Assembly: GCA_036924085.1 (NCBI GenBank)
Contig: JAVGWX010000003.1
Coordinates: 128,247,023-128,311,022 of the forward strand
Direction of reading: 5' to 3'
Source: Ariolimax columbianus
Taxonomy: Eukaryota > Mollusca > Gastropoda > Stylommatophora > Arionidae
Length of the DNA stretch: 64,000 bases
In this document: piece after piece, positions 43,226 to 55,310 of the stretch
Layout of the letters: every line of letters begins with the position of its first letter
Numbering within the stretch: position 1 is the first letter of the stretch
Notes under the pieces: model-generated
The model's database searches: none
What the model was told of the DNA's origin: nothing
What the model saw: only the letters and a program-made list of their open reading frames with translations
Translations under genes and position numbers: made by a program

Positions 43226-44999
43226 GTTCCGTCTCAGAAAACAAGACAACCTAGAGTAAGGAAAGCAACAATATGGCCGTTCTTGTGCCTGGTCACAAGT
43301 ACTAGTAGTATCCGACAGGTTTGGGTGTGATAGAGACAAGAATATGATGACTACCAAACTACTGAGTGCATATCGTATGAGACTATTTACATTGTCTAAC
43401 CCCTCTAAGGTAGAAGGCTCTCAAAGTTTTGCATCCGTACATTCCAATATTCACACATACCAAAAGCAGACCATTCTGTCTGGTGGAATACACTTCTCAA
43501 ATGTAATAGAGATATAAATAGGCGAACAACTCTTGTTTTCCTGGCGACAGGAATAATAATAATTGTACATCAGCCATTTTATTACATTCTTCTTTGTTCT
43601 AACAATGTAAAGCGTGTGGGCTTGGTTTGCGAACTCATTGTACCAGGTTCAAATCATGTCGCGCTCGTTATGACAAACTGTGCACGTCGTGGGTTTTTTC
43701 AAGTATTGGTAAAACTACTGTACTGCAAAAATGCCGTGCTGGAACACATTATAGACATAATACACACGCGGAGCAAGGCAATGAAATTGGAGAGATAAGG
43801 CAGCGCGGAATTGAACTGGTATCTTTACCAACGAATAGTGAAGATATATTACAATTAACACGTTATCCCCGACGGCAGTGCCTGCTGTCAGACTCCTTCA
43901 CCTTAATGAATGGGTTACAAAATAGTGACGAATACACTTGGTTACCTGGTGGGCTCAGTGTGCAGGAAAGGGACGAAAATACGAGCAGTGCCACACTACG
44001 AACAAAGACGTAAGAAGAGGTAACTAACGAGGCAGTTAAACCCCTTTAGAGACTTGCCAATTCAGATTATTGCACACGTCACCATTATACTTGTTAATAG
44101 CCAGCGGAGTGGTCCGGTTTGACAGAAAGCTCTAGAAACAATAACCAGCATAAGAGAAAAGGGCAAATGGTAGAGCACAGTAAACACTGCCATTGAGGAT
44201 GAAGTGAGGGTGAGTATGGGTGAAGTGGTAGACACTTCCTTGTACGAGGACTTGTCCCAATTTGACTTTCTACGAGTAGATATGTTATAAGTTTGTCAGT
44301 CCTACAAAATGCTGGATGTCCTTCCCAGTCAGCATTTTCAACTTGCATTCTATTGACCTTGCAGTCATAATAGGATGCACTTCTCCAGAAGAATATTGCA
44401 TCAAGTTTAATTTAGTTTTTTAGAAATATACTATCCTAAAAGAATTTCAAAGAAATTGAGATCTCTCTAATCGATGTAAAGAAAACAAAAGAAACTGTGA
44501 GGCACTAAGTTGTAAACGAAGTATGCTTGTTAGTAACAATAATCACACAGACAAGCATTTGTCTGCACTCAGTTATCCAAATAAAAAAAAAGACTTTCAG
44601 ATCGTTGTCAATAGAAATCATACTTTGTCCACACCATCCAATATTGTGTAACGTCCTCGGCGTGTAATGGACGAAAGAAGACAAGACAGTGGAAATAAAT
44701 CAAGCTGTTTAGTAGCACGTGTTTCCAATGATTAGATAAAACAAGCAGAATATGTCGGTGACTTTCCAAAGTCTGTAGACGAGGATGAAATATTAAAAGC
44801 ATGGGAAAATTCAGATATGAAAATGATTCACAGTCGGTCATAACAGCACTCAAATCCCACACGAACACAGAACTGACTGAATTGAGGCCGGTTTTAACAA
44901 AAATGTCTCACGGGTCCCAGAAGGCACCTGTCCAGTAGATACCATCATACTGAAACATCAAGGAAAACGAGAAAGCCTATAGTAGTCAAGGAGGAAGCG
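43226..44999. other. Unannotated stretch
   Basis: No gene supported. Overlapping plus-strand frames of 60 and 128 codons at 43616-44013 show no recognised domain; without relatives I cannot exclude a small gene or exon. Confidence 0.4.
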
Positions 45000-45395
45000 T
45001 AACCGATATAGGAAGAGCACCTCGTCAACGACGAAGAAGCAACCGTCATATTAAAATGGAAATACAATGTCAAGTGTTAGGAAAAACACCCCACACACTA
45101 GGCATAAGACAGATGCTAACAAGTCCAGAAAAGACATGGTTATTTTACTTCGTCTTCGAACTGGGCACAACAGAATGAGACACCAACTGTACAGCAAACT
45201 GATGTGTACCACCAGCCTATGTTACTGTGGTCTACGGGACTGGCAGCAGCACTTCAGCTCTACCCCCAGTACATAAACCAGAGGAGAAGGATATGGCCCA
45301 AGTCTACTACCATCGGGAAGAAACGTCTGCGGTATTGAGACTCTGCCAGATAGCAGACTGTTGAAAAATTCTGAGTCGTAGCAGCGGTGAATGAA
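45000..45395 (+). mobile_element. LINE RNase H-type tail relic
   Basis: The plus strand reads VNDEEATVILKWKYNVK, then RKDMVILLRLRTGHNRMRHQ and LYSKLMCTTSLCYCGLRDW, and after a frame change LYPQYINQRRRIWPKSTTIG. This is the tail after the RNase H domain of LINE ORF2 (xQVILLRLRTGHNRMxHxLYxKL ... CxCGxxxQTxEHxLQxCP...RxxxWP). The CYCG half of the possible zinc site is kept; the HxxxC half is broken by the frameshift. The 69-codon frame at 45067-45276 covers the best part. Repeat X follows directly. Confidence 0.82.
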
Positions 45396-45690
45396 CTGAC
45401 AGCAACCAGCGACTTATAGATGGCTGTTTGCATTATTTCAGGAAACCATAGCTGACCAAGTCCATTTTCCGTCTCCTCGTGGCGGACTTAGAAACAGGAT
45501 ACACTAGTCACCAGTGTATTATGGTTAAGGGATAGGGGTCGCAGTGGGAAGAAAAACCTAGTTCTAAAAAAAAAAAAGGCAGCTGGAATAGGATGTGTCT
45601 GGCAGAAAGGCGCAGATATCGCAGGCTCGTTGTAAACTAGGACACATCACAACAGTCCTTCTCAGGATGAACGCCGAAGAAGTGGAAGAC
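45395..45690 (+). mobile_element. Dispersed repeat X, near full length
   Basis: Blocks CAGCGACTTATAGATGGCTG, CATAGCTGACCAAGTCC, GGTTAAGGGATAGGGGTCGC, GGCAGAAAGGCGCAGATATC and GAACGCCGAAGAAGTGGAAG match 28425-28715. An A12 run lies at about 45568-45579. It directly abuts a LINE tail, so X might share or derive from a LINE 3' region. Confidence 0.75.
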
Positions 45691-45699
45691 ATTTATGAG

Positions 45700-46275
45700 A
45701 ACAAAAGAAAAGCAACTTTCAATTGTCCTGACGGAAGCGTATTCGCCATTTCATCATCATCAGGTGCACTGCAGGATGGCGTTCATGGACCTACATCCTC
45801 TTTTATCAGTGTGTCCTTTACCAACTCTGTTTTTGATTGTCGCCCATGCCATTCTCTTGGGCTGTCCAACATCATCTCTTTCTGCCTTCCTCTGTCTTAC
45901 TATTTGTCCCCATTGTTACGACATGCCCCAAACCGCCTCTTCTCATCACATGCCCAAAAAAGGATGTTTTATTCTGATCTTAGCAATGAGTTGTCTTGAT
46001 GCCTCTTCAAGTACTGTAGTCTTCCTTGCAGTCCATGTGATCCGCAGCATTCTTTTGTTTACCACATCAGCTGGCTCCAAAGATCTATGCGCTTGCTTGC
46101 TGATTGTCCATTATTAACTGCGATATGTCAATACTGGTTCCCCGTAGCATCCAATGACTATCTTTCTCAGTTCCAGCGACAAGGTTTTGTTATACAATAT
46201 TTCCTTCATGATCTGGCAGACTGATTGTCCTTTTGCTTTTCTGCACTTTTTCCGCTTTAAATCGATCCATCTTGT
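45700..46275 (-). mobile_element. LINE RT thumb and C-terminal relic
   Basis: Minus-strand readings, in order: AKGQSVCQIMKEILYNKTLS, LELRKIVIGCYGNQY, TISKRIDLWSQLMW, RMLRITWTARKTTVLEEASR, QLIAKIRIKHPFFGHVMRRG, GLGHVVTMGTNSKTEEGRKR. This fits the KxxLTNKxLSxxxRxxxxxCYV / WTISKxxxxRL / RMLRIPWTAKKTN / RxxxFFGHVMRRxxLExLVTTG order. At least two frameshifts and several stops occur. The plus-strand frames of 134 and 140 codons here are antisense shadows. Confidence 0.82.
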
Positions 46276-47409
46276 TTCCGTCTGTTCTCTCATCTACGTC
46301 ATGTAAACTAAATTATCTTACAAAACACGATACAATAGTTTACAACAATATAGTATGTTGCTACTTCGTACAGTCTGATTTTGCTCAGCGCACGAGTATC
46401 TCAAAATTGGATCCCTGGACTTGGCTTGTCTGACACATGACAGAAAAAAAAAATTACCCCACCTCACGCTAACAAGATTGCCTTAAAAGGGCAAATACAC
46501 ATGGTTACGAATGGAGCCTAACGTCCACATCGCACGCGCAAAATGAGAACAAATATATTATATGATTACGTTGTGCCCCAGTTGATGTGGTCCTAGGTGT
46601 GGGTAAGGGTTTGGGGGAGGGGGAATGTTGGCAGAGTGAGAGAGTGATTTATATGGCTGCCGACTAGAAGGCCGATATTCTAACCGTCCCACCATCCATT
46701 CCACAAACCACCAGTGTAAAATCAGACATGTATGGAGACGTGGGCGGTAGACATGCTCCACCAACTATTCTCCCACTCTTTCTTCTTCCCCACCCCCCCC
46801 CTTGCCCCCCCCCCCTCTCGCTCTCTCTCTCTCTGTAGTCGCCGGAATATTTCGTTCCTGACCTAGGAGACGAAACAATGACGCAGCCCAATGTAAACAC
46901 TGGAATCGGTTGTAAATCAAATTCCCATTCAACGGATCAAACAATCGGTCCAGAGAATGGCTTTCATAACAAAAGGAGAAACTCGTGAGGGCTATTTACC
47001 TATTCATTGGTTGCGGCAGTTACGCGGTACTTTACCGGCTGGTGTGCCGGATATTTCGGCCTTTCAAGCAGTTTAGTCTTAGTGGTAGGCAAATTAGTCA
47101 GTGCAAATTGTACGTTCTTTTGTGTCCGTTGCAAATGGTATCAAATTATTTACTCCTTGTGGTCTAATACATCAGATATACCCATTTTCATCATCCACGG
47201 AGACAAAGGCTGTCGTGGATTTTCACAGCTTCCTGTCCTGAATGTTGTTTATCAACTCTGCCGTTGACTGCCATCTTTACCATCATAATAACCGTCACAA
47301 CATATGTTTGCCCGTTGCTGTGGTGTAATGCAACCACGTTCTCCCCATGCATGGACCTCGGACAGTGCATTTGCACTAATCGTCTTTATATTCCTGTGTA
47401 AAACTGCAC
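46276..47409. other. Unannotated stretch with C/CT-rich patch
   Basis: No gene recognised. A C-rich then (CT)n tract lies at 46790-46836. A 78-codon minus-strand Gly/Arg-rich frame is its antisense reading. Confidence 0.45.
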
Positions 47410-47955
47410 CTACTTCGCATAAAGTCTCAACAAAACAAATCTGCTGGGATATGAGGTAGATGCCACATCAACTGTAAGCATCGATAATTATGAGTTGACA
47501 GCTGTGCACCAATTCACATACCTGGGATCCCTCATCAACAAAAAACTCTCTCCATAATCATAAATATACCGTTATTTTGGCAAAGCTAATGCTACATTTG
47601 TTCGCTTCACCGCGAGTGTTTGGGAAAACCCACAATACACCCAAGGCCAATGCACGTGTCGCCAGCACGCTCCTATATTTAAGCGAGACTTGGACAACAT
47701 ATGCACAACAAGAGCACAGGCGTAACACCATCCTTCTACAGAGCCTACGATATATTTTTGGAATTATATTGACGGATAGAGAAATAAATGCAGAGGTGCA
47801 TTCTCGTAACGGTCTCCCAAGCATCCAAACTCCCATTAGGAAGCGAAGGCTACGATGGTTGTCATATTCGGTGCATTGGAGACGGTCGCAGTCTCAAAAG
47901 ATCTGCTCTAGTGGCAGTTGGCAATAGATCAGTCGACCGACCACAGTTAAGGTTC
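47410..47955 (+). mobile_element. LINE ORF2 C-terminal relic, 5' side of array
   Basis: The plus strand reads YEVDATSTVSIDNYELTAVH then QFTYLGSLINKKLS, and from 47640 PKANARVASTLLYLSETWTT, YAQQEHRRNTILLQSLRYIF, GIILTDREINAEVHSRNGLP, SIQTPIRKRRLRWLSY, then VDRPQLRF. This is the VxxFTYLGSxI / ACVxSTLLYGSETWTxYARQExRLNTFxxRxLRxIxGI / GxPSMxTLLxxRRLRWLGHV / RPQLRFKD order of a LINE. A (CTT)n tract interrupts it at 47951-47972. The continuation of the same protein appears after the 3.9 kb array, at 51936. Confidence 0.87.
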
Positions 47956-48037
47956 TTCTTCTTCTTCTTCCTCCTCGTTCGACTTCAGACCTCAACTTCA
48001 AAGACTAACGAAGGCAGTAGTCGACACAAGGCTCTGT

Positions 48038-51000
48038 GCAGGACATGAGTCTGTCATGGGTTATATGAAGGTCAAGGACATGAGTTACATGAAGGTCCCG
48101 GACGTGAGTCTGACATGGGTTATATGAAGGTCCAGGACATGGTTTATATGAAGGTTCCGGACATAAGTTATATGAAGGTCCCGAACATGTGTCTGACATG
48201 AGTTATATGAAGGTCCAGGACATGAGTCTGACATGGGATATATGAAGGTCTAGAACATGGGTTATATGAAGGTCCAGGACATGGGTTATATGGAGGTCTT
48301 GGGCATGAGTTTGATATGGGTTATATGAAGGTTTAGGATATAAGTTTGAAATGGGTTATATGAAGGCCTTGGAGATGAGTTTGTAATATGTTATATGAAG
48401 GTCTGGGAGATGAGTCTGATATGGGTTATATGGAGGTTTGGGAAATGAGTTTGAGATGTGTTATATAAAAGTATAAGATATAAGTCTGAAATGGGTTATA
48501 TGAAGAACTTGGATATGAGTATGATATGGGTTATAAGAAGGTTCAGGACATGAGTCTGACATGGGTTATCTGAAGATCCAGGACATGAGTCTGACATGGG
48601 TTATCTGAAGATCCAGGACATGAGTCTGATATGGGTTATCTGAAGATCCAGGACATGAGTCTGACATGGGTTATCTGAAGGTCCAGGACATGAGTCTGAC
48701 ATGGGTTATATGAAGGTCCAGGACATGAGTCTGACATGGGTTATCTGAAGATCCAGGGCATGGGTTATATGGAGGTCCCGGACATGAGTCTGACATGGGT
48801 TATATGAAGGTCCAGGACATGAGTCTGACATGGGTTATATGGAGGTCTCGGATATGAGTCTGATATGGGCTATATGAAAGTCCAGGACATGAGCTATATG
48901 AAGATCACGGACGTGAGTCTGACATGGGTTATATGGAGGCCCAGAACATGGGTTATATAAAGGTCCAGGACATGAGTATGACATTGGGTTATATGAAGGT
49001 CCAGGAAATGAGCTATATGAAGATCCCGGACGTGAGTCTGACATGGGTTATATGGAGTTCCAGGACATGGGTTATATAAAGGTTCAGGATATGAGTAAGA
49101 TATGGGTAATATGAAGGTTCGGGACATGAGTTTGATATTGGTTATATGAAGGTCCAGGACATAAGTCTGAAATGGGTTATATGAAGGCCCCGGACATGAG
49201 TCTGACATGAGTTATATGAAAGTCCAGGACATGAGTCTGACATGGGTTATATGAAGGTTCAGGACAAGAGTCTGACATGGGTTATATTAAGGTCTAGGAC
49301 AACGAGTATTATATGGGTTTTATGAAGGTCTCGGACATGAGTTATATGAAGATCTCGGACGTGAGTCTGACATGGGTTATATGGAATTCTAGGAAATGGG
49401 TTATATAAAGGTACAGGAGATGAGTAACACATGCGTTATATGAACGTCCAGGACATAAGTCTGAAATGGGTTTTATAAAGCCCCGGACATGAGTCAGACA
49501 TGGGTAATATGAAGGTCCAGGACATGATTCTGACATGGGTTATATGAAAGTCCAGGACATGGGTTAGATGAAGGTTTGGGACATGAGTCTGACATGGGTT
49601 ATATGAAGGTCCAGGACATGGGTTATATGGAGGTCTTGGGCATGAGTTTGATATGGGTTATATGAAGGTTTAGGATATAAGTTTGAAATGGGTTATTTGA
49701 AGGCCTTGGAGATGAGTTTGTAATATGTTATATGAAGGTCTGGGAGATGAGTCTGATATGGGTTATATGGAGGTTTGGGAAATGAGTTTGAGATGTGTTA
49801 TATAAAAGTATAAGATATAAGTCTGAAATGGGTTATATGAAGGAGTTGGATATGAGTATGATATGGGTTATATGGAGGTCCCGGACATGAGTCTGACATG
49901 GGTTATATGAAGGTCCAGGACATGAGTCTGACATGGGTTATATGGAGGTCTCGGATATGAGTCTGATATGGGCTATATGAAAGTCCAGGACATGAGCTAT
50001 ATGAAGATCACGGACGTGAGTCTGACATGGGTTATATGGAGGCCCAGAACATGGGTTATATAAAGGTCCAGGACATGAGTATGACATGGGTTATATGAAG
50101 GTCCAGGATATGGGTTATATGGAGGTATCGGAGATGAGTCTGACATGGGTTATATGGAGGTCCCGGATATGATTCTGACATGGGTTATATGAAAGTCTAG
50201 GATATAAGTCTTAAAGGGGTTATATGAAGGCCCCGGACATGAGTCTGACATGGGTTATTTGAAGGTCCAGGAAATGAGTCTGACATGGGTTATATGAAGG
50301 TCCAGGAAATGAGTCTGACATGAGTTATATGAAAGTCCAGGACATGGGTTATATGAAGGTCCCGGACATGAGTCTGACATGGGTCATTTGAAGGTCCAGA
50401 ACAAGAGTCTGACATGGGTTATATAAAGGTCTAGAAGATGAGTCTGACATTGGTTTTATGAAGGTCCAGGACACGAGTCTGACATGGGTTATATGAAGGT
50501 CCCGGACATGAGCTATATGAAAGTCCAGGACATGGGTTATATGAAAGTCCCGGACATGAGTCTGACATGGGTTATATGAAGGTCCCGGATATGAGTCTGA
50601 CATGGGTTATATGGAGGTCCCGAACATGAGTCGACATGGGTTATATGAAAGTCGAGGACATAAGTCTGAAAGGGGTTATATGAAGGCCCCGGACATGAGT
50701 CTGATATGGGTTATATGAAGGTTCAGGACATATGATATGGGTTATCTAAAGGTCTCGGACATTAGTTATATGAAGATCTCGGACGTGAGTCTGACATGGG
50801 TTATATGGAGTTCTAGGAAATGGGTTATATAAAGGTCCAGGAGATGAGTAACACATGGGTTATTTGAAAGTCCAGGACATAAGTCTGAAATGGGTTTTAT
50901 GAAGGCCTCGGACATGAGTCTGACATGGGTAATATGAAGGTCCAGGACATGATTCTGACATGGGTTACTGGGAGGTCCCGGACATGAGTCTGACATGGGT

Positions 51001-51935
51001 TATATGAAAGTCTAGGACATGGGTTAGATGAAGGTTTGGGACATGAGTCTGATATGGGTTATATGAAGGTCCAGGACACGAGTCTGACATGGATTATATG
51101 AAGGTCCCGGACATGAGTATGACATGGGTTATATGGAGGTCTCGGAGATGAGTCTGACGTGGGTTATATGGAGGTCCCGAACATGATTCTAACATGGGTT
51201 ATATTAAAGTCTAGGATATAAGTCTTAAAGGGGTTATATGAAGGCCCCGGACATGAGTCTGACATGGGTTATATGAAGGTCCAGGAAATGAGTCTGACAT
51301 GGGTTATATGAAGGTCTGGGAAATGAGTCTGACATGGGTTATATGAAAGTCCAGGACATGGGTTATATGAAGGTCCCGGACATGAGTCTGACATGGGTTA
51401 TTTGAAGGTCCAGAACAAGAGTCTGACATGGATTATATGAAGGTCTAGAAGATGAGTCTGACATTGGTTTTATGAAGGTCCAGGACACGAGTCTGACATG
51501 GGTTATATGAAGGTCCCGGACATGAGCTATATGAAGATCCCGGACGTGAGTCTGACATGGGTTATATGGAGTTCCAGGACATGGGTTATATAAAGGTCCA
51601 GGACATGAGTAACACATGGGTTATATGAAGGTCCCGGACATGAGTCTGACAATTAGTTATATGAAGGTCCATGACATGAGTTATATGAAGGTCCTGGACG
51701 TGAGTCTGACATTGGTTATATGAAGGTCCAGGACATGGGTTAAATGAAGGTCCAGGACGTGAGTCCGACATCGGTTATATGAAGGTCCAGGACACAAGTC
51801 TGTCATGGGTTATATGAAGGTCCCGGACGTGAGTCTGAAATGGGTTATATGAAGGTCCACCACATGAGTTATATAAAGGTCTCGGACATGAGTCTGACAT
51901 TGGTTATATGAAGGTCCTGGACGCGAGTCTGACAT
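48038..51935 (+). repeat. 35-bp minisatellite, about 110 units, inside a LINE
   Basis: Units of the type ATGAAGGTCCAGGACATGAG plus TCTGACATGGGTTAT, with dominant spacing 35 bp and many point variants (CAGGAC/CCGGAC, ATGGGT/ATGAGT). Longer duplicated blocks exist: 48268-48530 with 49608-49868, 48773-48990 with 49873-50090, 49326-49500 with about 50751-50920, and 50131-50540 with 51145-51540. Because 35 is not a multiple of three, the minus strand reads the same peptides in rotating frames (SYNPCQTHVRDLHITHV type), giving long open frames that are not genes. Both flanks are LINE coding sequence. Confidence 0.96.
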
Positions 51936-52060
51936 ACTGGGAAGACAAAGCTGCAGACCTATCCAAGGGTCACATCACTCTTGGTGAAGAGAAGCTCTTG
52001 CAACACACAGATAAGTAAAACGACAACGCCGCAAGAATAAAGAAACATTATAAAAAGCTA
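51936..52060 (+). mobile_element. LINE ORF2 C-terminal relic, 3' side of array
   Basis: Right after the last repeat unit the plus strand reads VLDASLTYWEDKAADLSKGH then ITLGEEKLLQHTDK, a stop, NDNAARIKK. This resembles the LINE segment after DMKAL (xxxxWEDKAADRSKWRxxxxxxxxxGEEKLLQAxxxxRARRK). It is the natural continuation of the relic ending at 47955. Confidence 0.75.
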
Positions 52061-52189
52061 CGTAGTTTTGTTTACCACGCCACATCGTATAATCCTTCCT
52101 TTAGTCAATCATGACTGAAAGTGGCTACTAACTTCGCATGTCGTTTCCAAGTATATTTGTATTTGCTTGAGGATGTTCGAAGCATCTCA

Positions 52190-52400
52190 TGCTGAGTTAA
52201 CTCTTAACGTCGTTTCTTCGGCAGCGCGGGTTACAGTGGCTTTTCTTACATCCCGAGGCCTCCTTGACAAGGTTGACCATTATCCTTCTGGCTGCAGTGC
52301 AATGCGAGGCTCTTCGGTAAACTCACCGCTATAGGGATTGCTGTGTCTATCTTCACCTCGTTGACCACAATCCTGTGCGGTGAAGTGTTGGGCGTCATCA
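52190..52400 (-). mobile_element. Dispersed repeat Y, minus copy
   Basis: Plus strand: GCGGGTTACAGTGGCTTTTC, TTACATCCCGAGGC, then GCTGCAGTGCAATGCGAGGC, TAAACTCACCGCTATAGGGA, CTTCACCTCGTTGACCACAA. Matches 8680-8845 block by block. Confidence 0.65.
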
Positions 52401-54299
52401 GCATGTTTCATCGTACCTTATTCGCCTCCATATACAACATCGATTCCACATAACAGAGATAGTCACAATGGCATAACCAGTGTGCTATATGACTATACAT
52501 TCACAAATAAGTGAGCTAATATGGGGAACTACAGTATGTTGAAAGTTAAAGGATGGAAAGATATTAACAGAAGAAGTTGAGCGACGGGACGTTCGAAAAC
52601 AGCTGGTATAAACGACTTGATTGCATCAGGGCACCCCATATGTGATCAGTCCCTTTTATTGCTGAAAGTGCCGACGACATAGAACTACGTAGTTTCCGCG
52701 GTAACCCCAAATTTCCCCAAAGGTACCAATTTGCAGTTGGGTCGAATGGGGGAAGTAGTCATACTATGGAGTAAAAACTTACGACGTGCCCGATATATAA
52801 CCGAGCGCGACGGAATGGAACATAGAATGTTGAGATTGTAAACTAATCTCCCAACCCGTTGGCCACATTATTAAGGGGGAATAATAATAATATATCAAAA
52901 TACGGATGGGATATATTCAGTGCACGCTATGATGACGTCAGACATGCATTAAATAGCCAAGGGCAATGCGACAGACCACCTTAACAATGCTTGCAGCTTA
53001 AACAGAGAACGCGATATAGTAGTAGTGCGCATTGCCGGGTTACGACCCCATTTGGGACCCTAGGATACCATCTTTTAATGTATAGGGTGAGAAGGAATTA
53101 AAAGTGAGCCTTAACAAATTTCATTATAATTTGGTTAATTATTATACTGTCATTAAATTACGCGCGTTAGTAGTTGTTCATTTCCGTTTTTGAATTGCTC
53201 TCGTTTGCATGATTTCTGGATGACGTCTTCATTAGATCCGTCTGCTCCAAAATGGCGTTCACTTCAGAAGCAAATTGCATAAGTTATTCTGCGCAAAACT
53301 AAATTTACACTTCGAAACTATTTTAAAAAGAGTTCCTAGACAAAGGTTGGTCGTGTGGTGGGTTTGTGCAAAGGCTGATTTGACTGGTTCTGTAAAACGA
53401 CGTGCCGGGATATATACGAACTGACGATTTCTTTCTTCATGCTCCAGAACGTGAGACTCGTGTTTTTATACCCCCCCCCCCCCCCCTTCCCTTCAATAAT
53501 TTTGCTCCCGAACAGTTCCGACTAAATCATATGTAATTGTAACTTTCGACGAGAGTTCAAAACCAATATTGAACGCTCGGATTGAATTTTTATCAAACCA
53601 CAATCGATACGACAATCACCAAATCGATCCGTGCAAGCTTCTGATGACCTGTTTTTCAGCAAAAGAAGGATATGTTAACACAAAATTGATTAAGCAACAT
53701 CTTTATTGGCTGATTATGTAGAGCTATACACATTTTCATTAAATGTTGCCAACTAATAATCATTTTATGATCCTTGTTTTCCTTACTCACTCTGTGCATA
53801 TATCAATATCATTGATCACTCTTTATTTTATTAACGGCACCACCTGGTGGTGGTGGTAGGTGAGAGAGAGATAGAGAGGATGAGAAATTTAAAAAAAACT
53901 AATGTATGCAGGTCGTACACGGAAAGGTTGCGTACCACTTTAATATACGACACAACTTATTGAAAGCAAAAGCAAATAAACCAGAAAAAAAATAATACAG
54001 ACATGCCTCGCTATTTCGATAGGCTAGAAGAAAGCCGAACAAAAATGTCAATTTTTAGTTCATTGATGCATTAGTACAGTCAAATAAACGTAAATAACCA
54101 ACTATGCAACATTTGCTAATGCACGCAATAAATATATAAAGTATAAACATAATAATGAATACAATCTATAAATAAACAATGCGCCAATAAAATCTGCTTA
54201 AAATTATTCTTGGGTAAGTAGGCGATTGTTACATACTGTATGTACAGTTTTTAATGCTGATTTAGGGGAATTCTTGATGTGGGTCACCCGATGCGATCA
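52401..54299. other. Unannotated stretch with C16 tract
   Basis: No gene recognised. A C16 homopolymer lies at 53471-53486. The right part (53650-54250) is AT-rich. Confidence 0.45.
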
Positions 54300-55310
54300 T
54301 TGAGAGGGCTTATCTTCAGGCCTGGTGGAACTCAAATTCTGTTATGAGAAGGGGTCTTAGAACAAGGGCTGATGTTGACAATTCGCGGAATGTGCAGAAT
54401 TAAGGATGAGTTCAGTTGTTTGTGTTGGTCGTTTCTTGAAGGAAGAGAGTAATTCTATCTTTTTATTATTCCTTTCCTGGAGACGTTTTCTGTCATGAGA
54501 TATTTTGTGTTCTGGTACACTATTTGTTTTAGTGTTCTGGTACACTATTTGCTTTAGTGTTCTGGTACACTATTTGCTTTAGTGTTCTGGTACACTATTT
54601 GCTTTACTGTTCTGCCACACTATTTGCTTCAGAATTATGTCGAAATTTGGATCGACCCTTTTCCAATATGTAATTGCTTTGCTTACTTTGACGATAACGT
54701 CTTCCATTTCTTTCGTGGTCATCTCATTTGGCTGAGATGTCTCTTCATGCATAGATTTCTGTTCGTTCAACAAGCCCTGTTTGTTCTTCCAGCTCCCGAA
54801 GATCCGCACCACTTAAAGACTGATTATGAGACTCTTCATAATCTAGTTCTAGTTCCAGCTGCATCATTAGGAGTGATGTCATCCATTATTGCTTTAATTT
54901 TTCAAAGTCGTCAATTAGAGAAGGAATCCATTTTTTTTTCAAACGCTTTGTAGATTGGATTCTTTAATCCTGACGCATGTATTGCTGGTATGTTTGATGC
55001 CATTTAGAATATTGAATCCTTTTTATACGGAATTAAATTGAGTCTGTTTATGCACCTCAACAAAGTATCATCTACTGCAGCTTTGACAGATGTTCGTCTG
55101 ATACGGTTAGATTTAAATGATAGCATTACTTCTTGCTCCACCAATGACGTTGTGTTTGGAAGCAGAAACACCCAGAATTTCCCAGCGTGCCTGAATCATA
55201 AGTTTTGGATTATCCAAGAGCAGCAGGATTGTTACTGGAATATTCTGTTGTTTAAAATAATGGCCAACCGAATTCTTGAAATTATCAGTGAACCGAGCGA
55301 ACAAAAATAA
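54300..55310 (-). mobile_element. Tigger/pogo-like DDE transposase C-terminal relic
   Basis: From 55310 leftward the minus strand reads FARFTDNFKNSVGHYFKQQN, IPVTILLLLDNPKLMIQARW, then after a frame change EVMLSFKSNRIRRTSVKAAV, DDTLLRCINRLN, later LSGADLRELEEQTGLVERTE, then MTTKEMEDVIVKVSKAITYW, KRVDPNFDIILKQIVWQNSK, and beyond a 25-bp array HDRKRLQERNNKKIELLSSF with KKRPTQTTE. This is the order of pogo/Tigger (jerky-like) transposases: FKxxNIPxxxLLLLDNAxSH with a catalytic Asp, then SFKxxYRR, an acidic region, VxKFVxKYHPxKA, and RRQKQxTLDxFFxKRP. The first catalytic Asp region and the N-terminal HTH are absent. Stops and frameshifts throughout. Confidence 0.8.
54508..54634. repeat. 25-bp tandem repeat inside transposase tail
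   Basis: Five units of the type TGTTCTGGTACACTATTTGC plus TTTAG. On the minus strand they read SKANSVPEH repeatedly in rotating frames. The rightmost unit (with TGCCACAC) joins the transposase reading at QNSKANSV. Confidence 0.9.

Noticed and set aside
43610..43675. tRNA-like GGTTCAAATC box near 43648
   Set aside because: No convincing box A at the right distance and no folding arms.
45595..46117. Plus-strand frames of 134 and 140 codons
   Set aside because: They are antisense to the LINE relic at 45700-46275 and begin in repeat X.
48005..51771. Many minus-strand frames with SYNPCQTHVRDLHITHV-type repeats, looking like a repeat protein
   Set aside because: The 35-bp unit is not a multiple of three; the same peptides appear in rotating frames because the unit lacks stops. 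The array lies inside a LINE.
54582..54953. 123-codon plus-strand hydrophobic frame resembling a membrane protein
   Set aside because: It is antisense to the Tigger-like transposase tail and begins in the 25-bp array.
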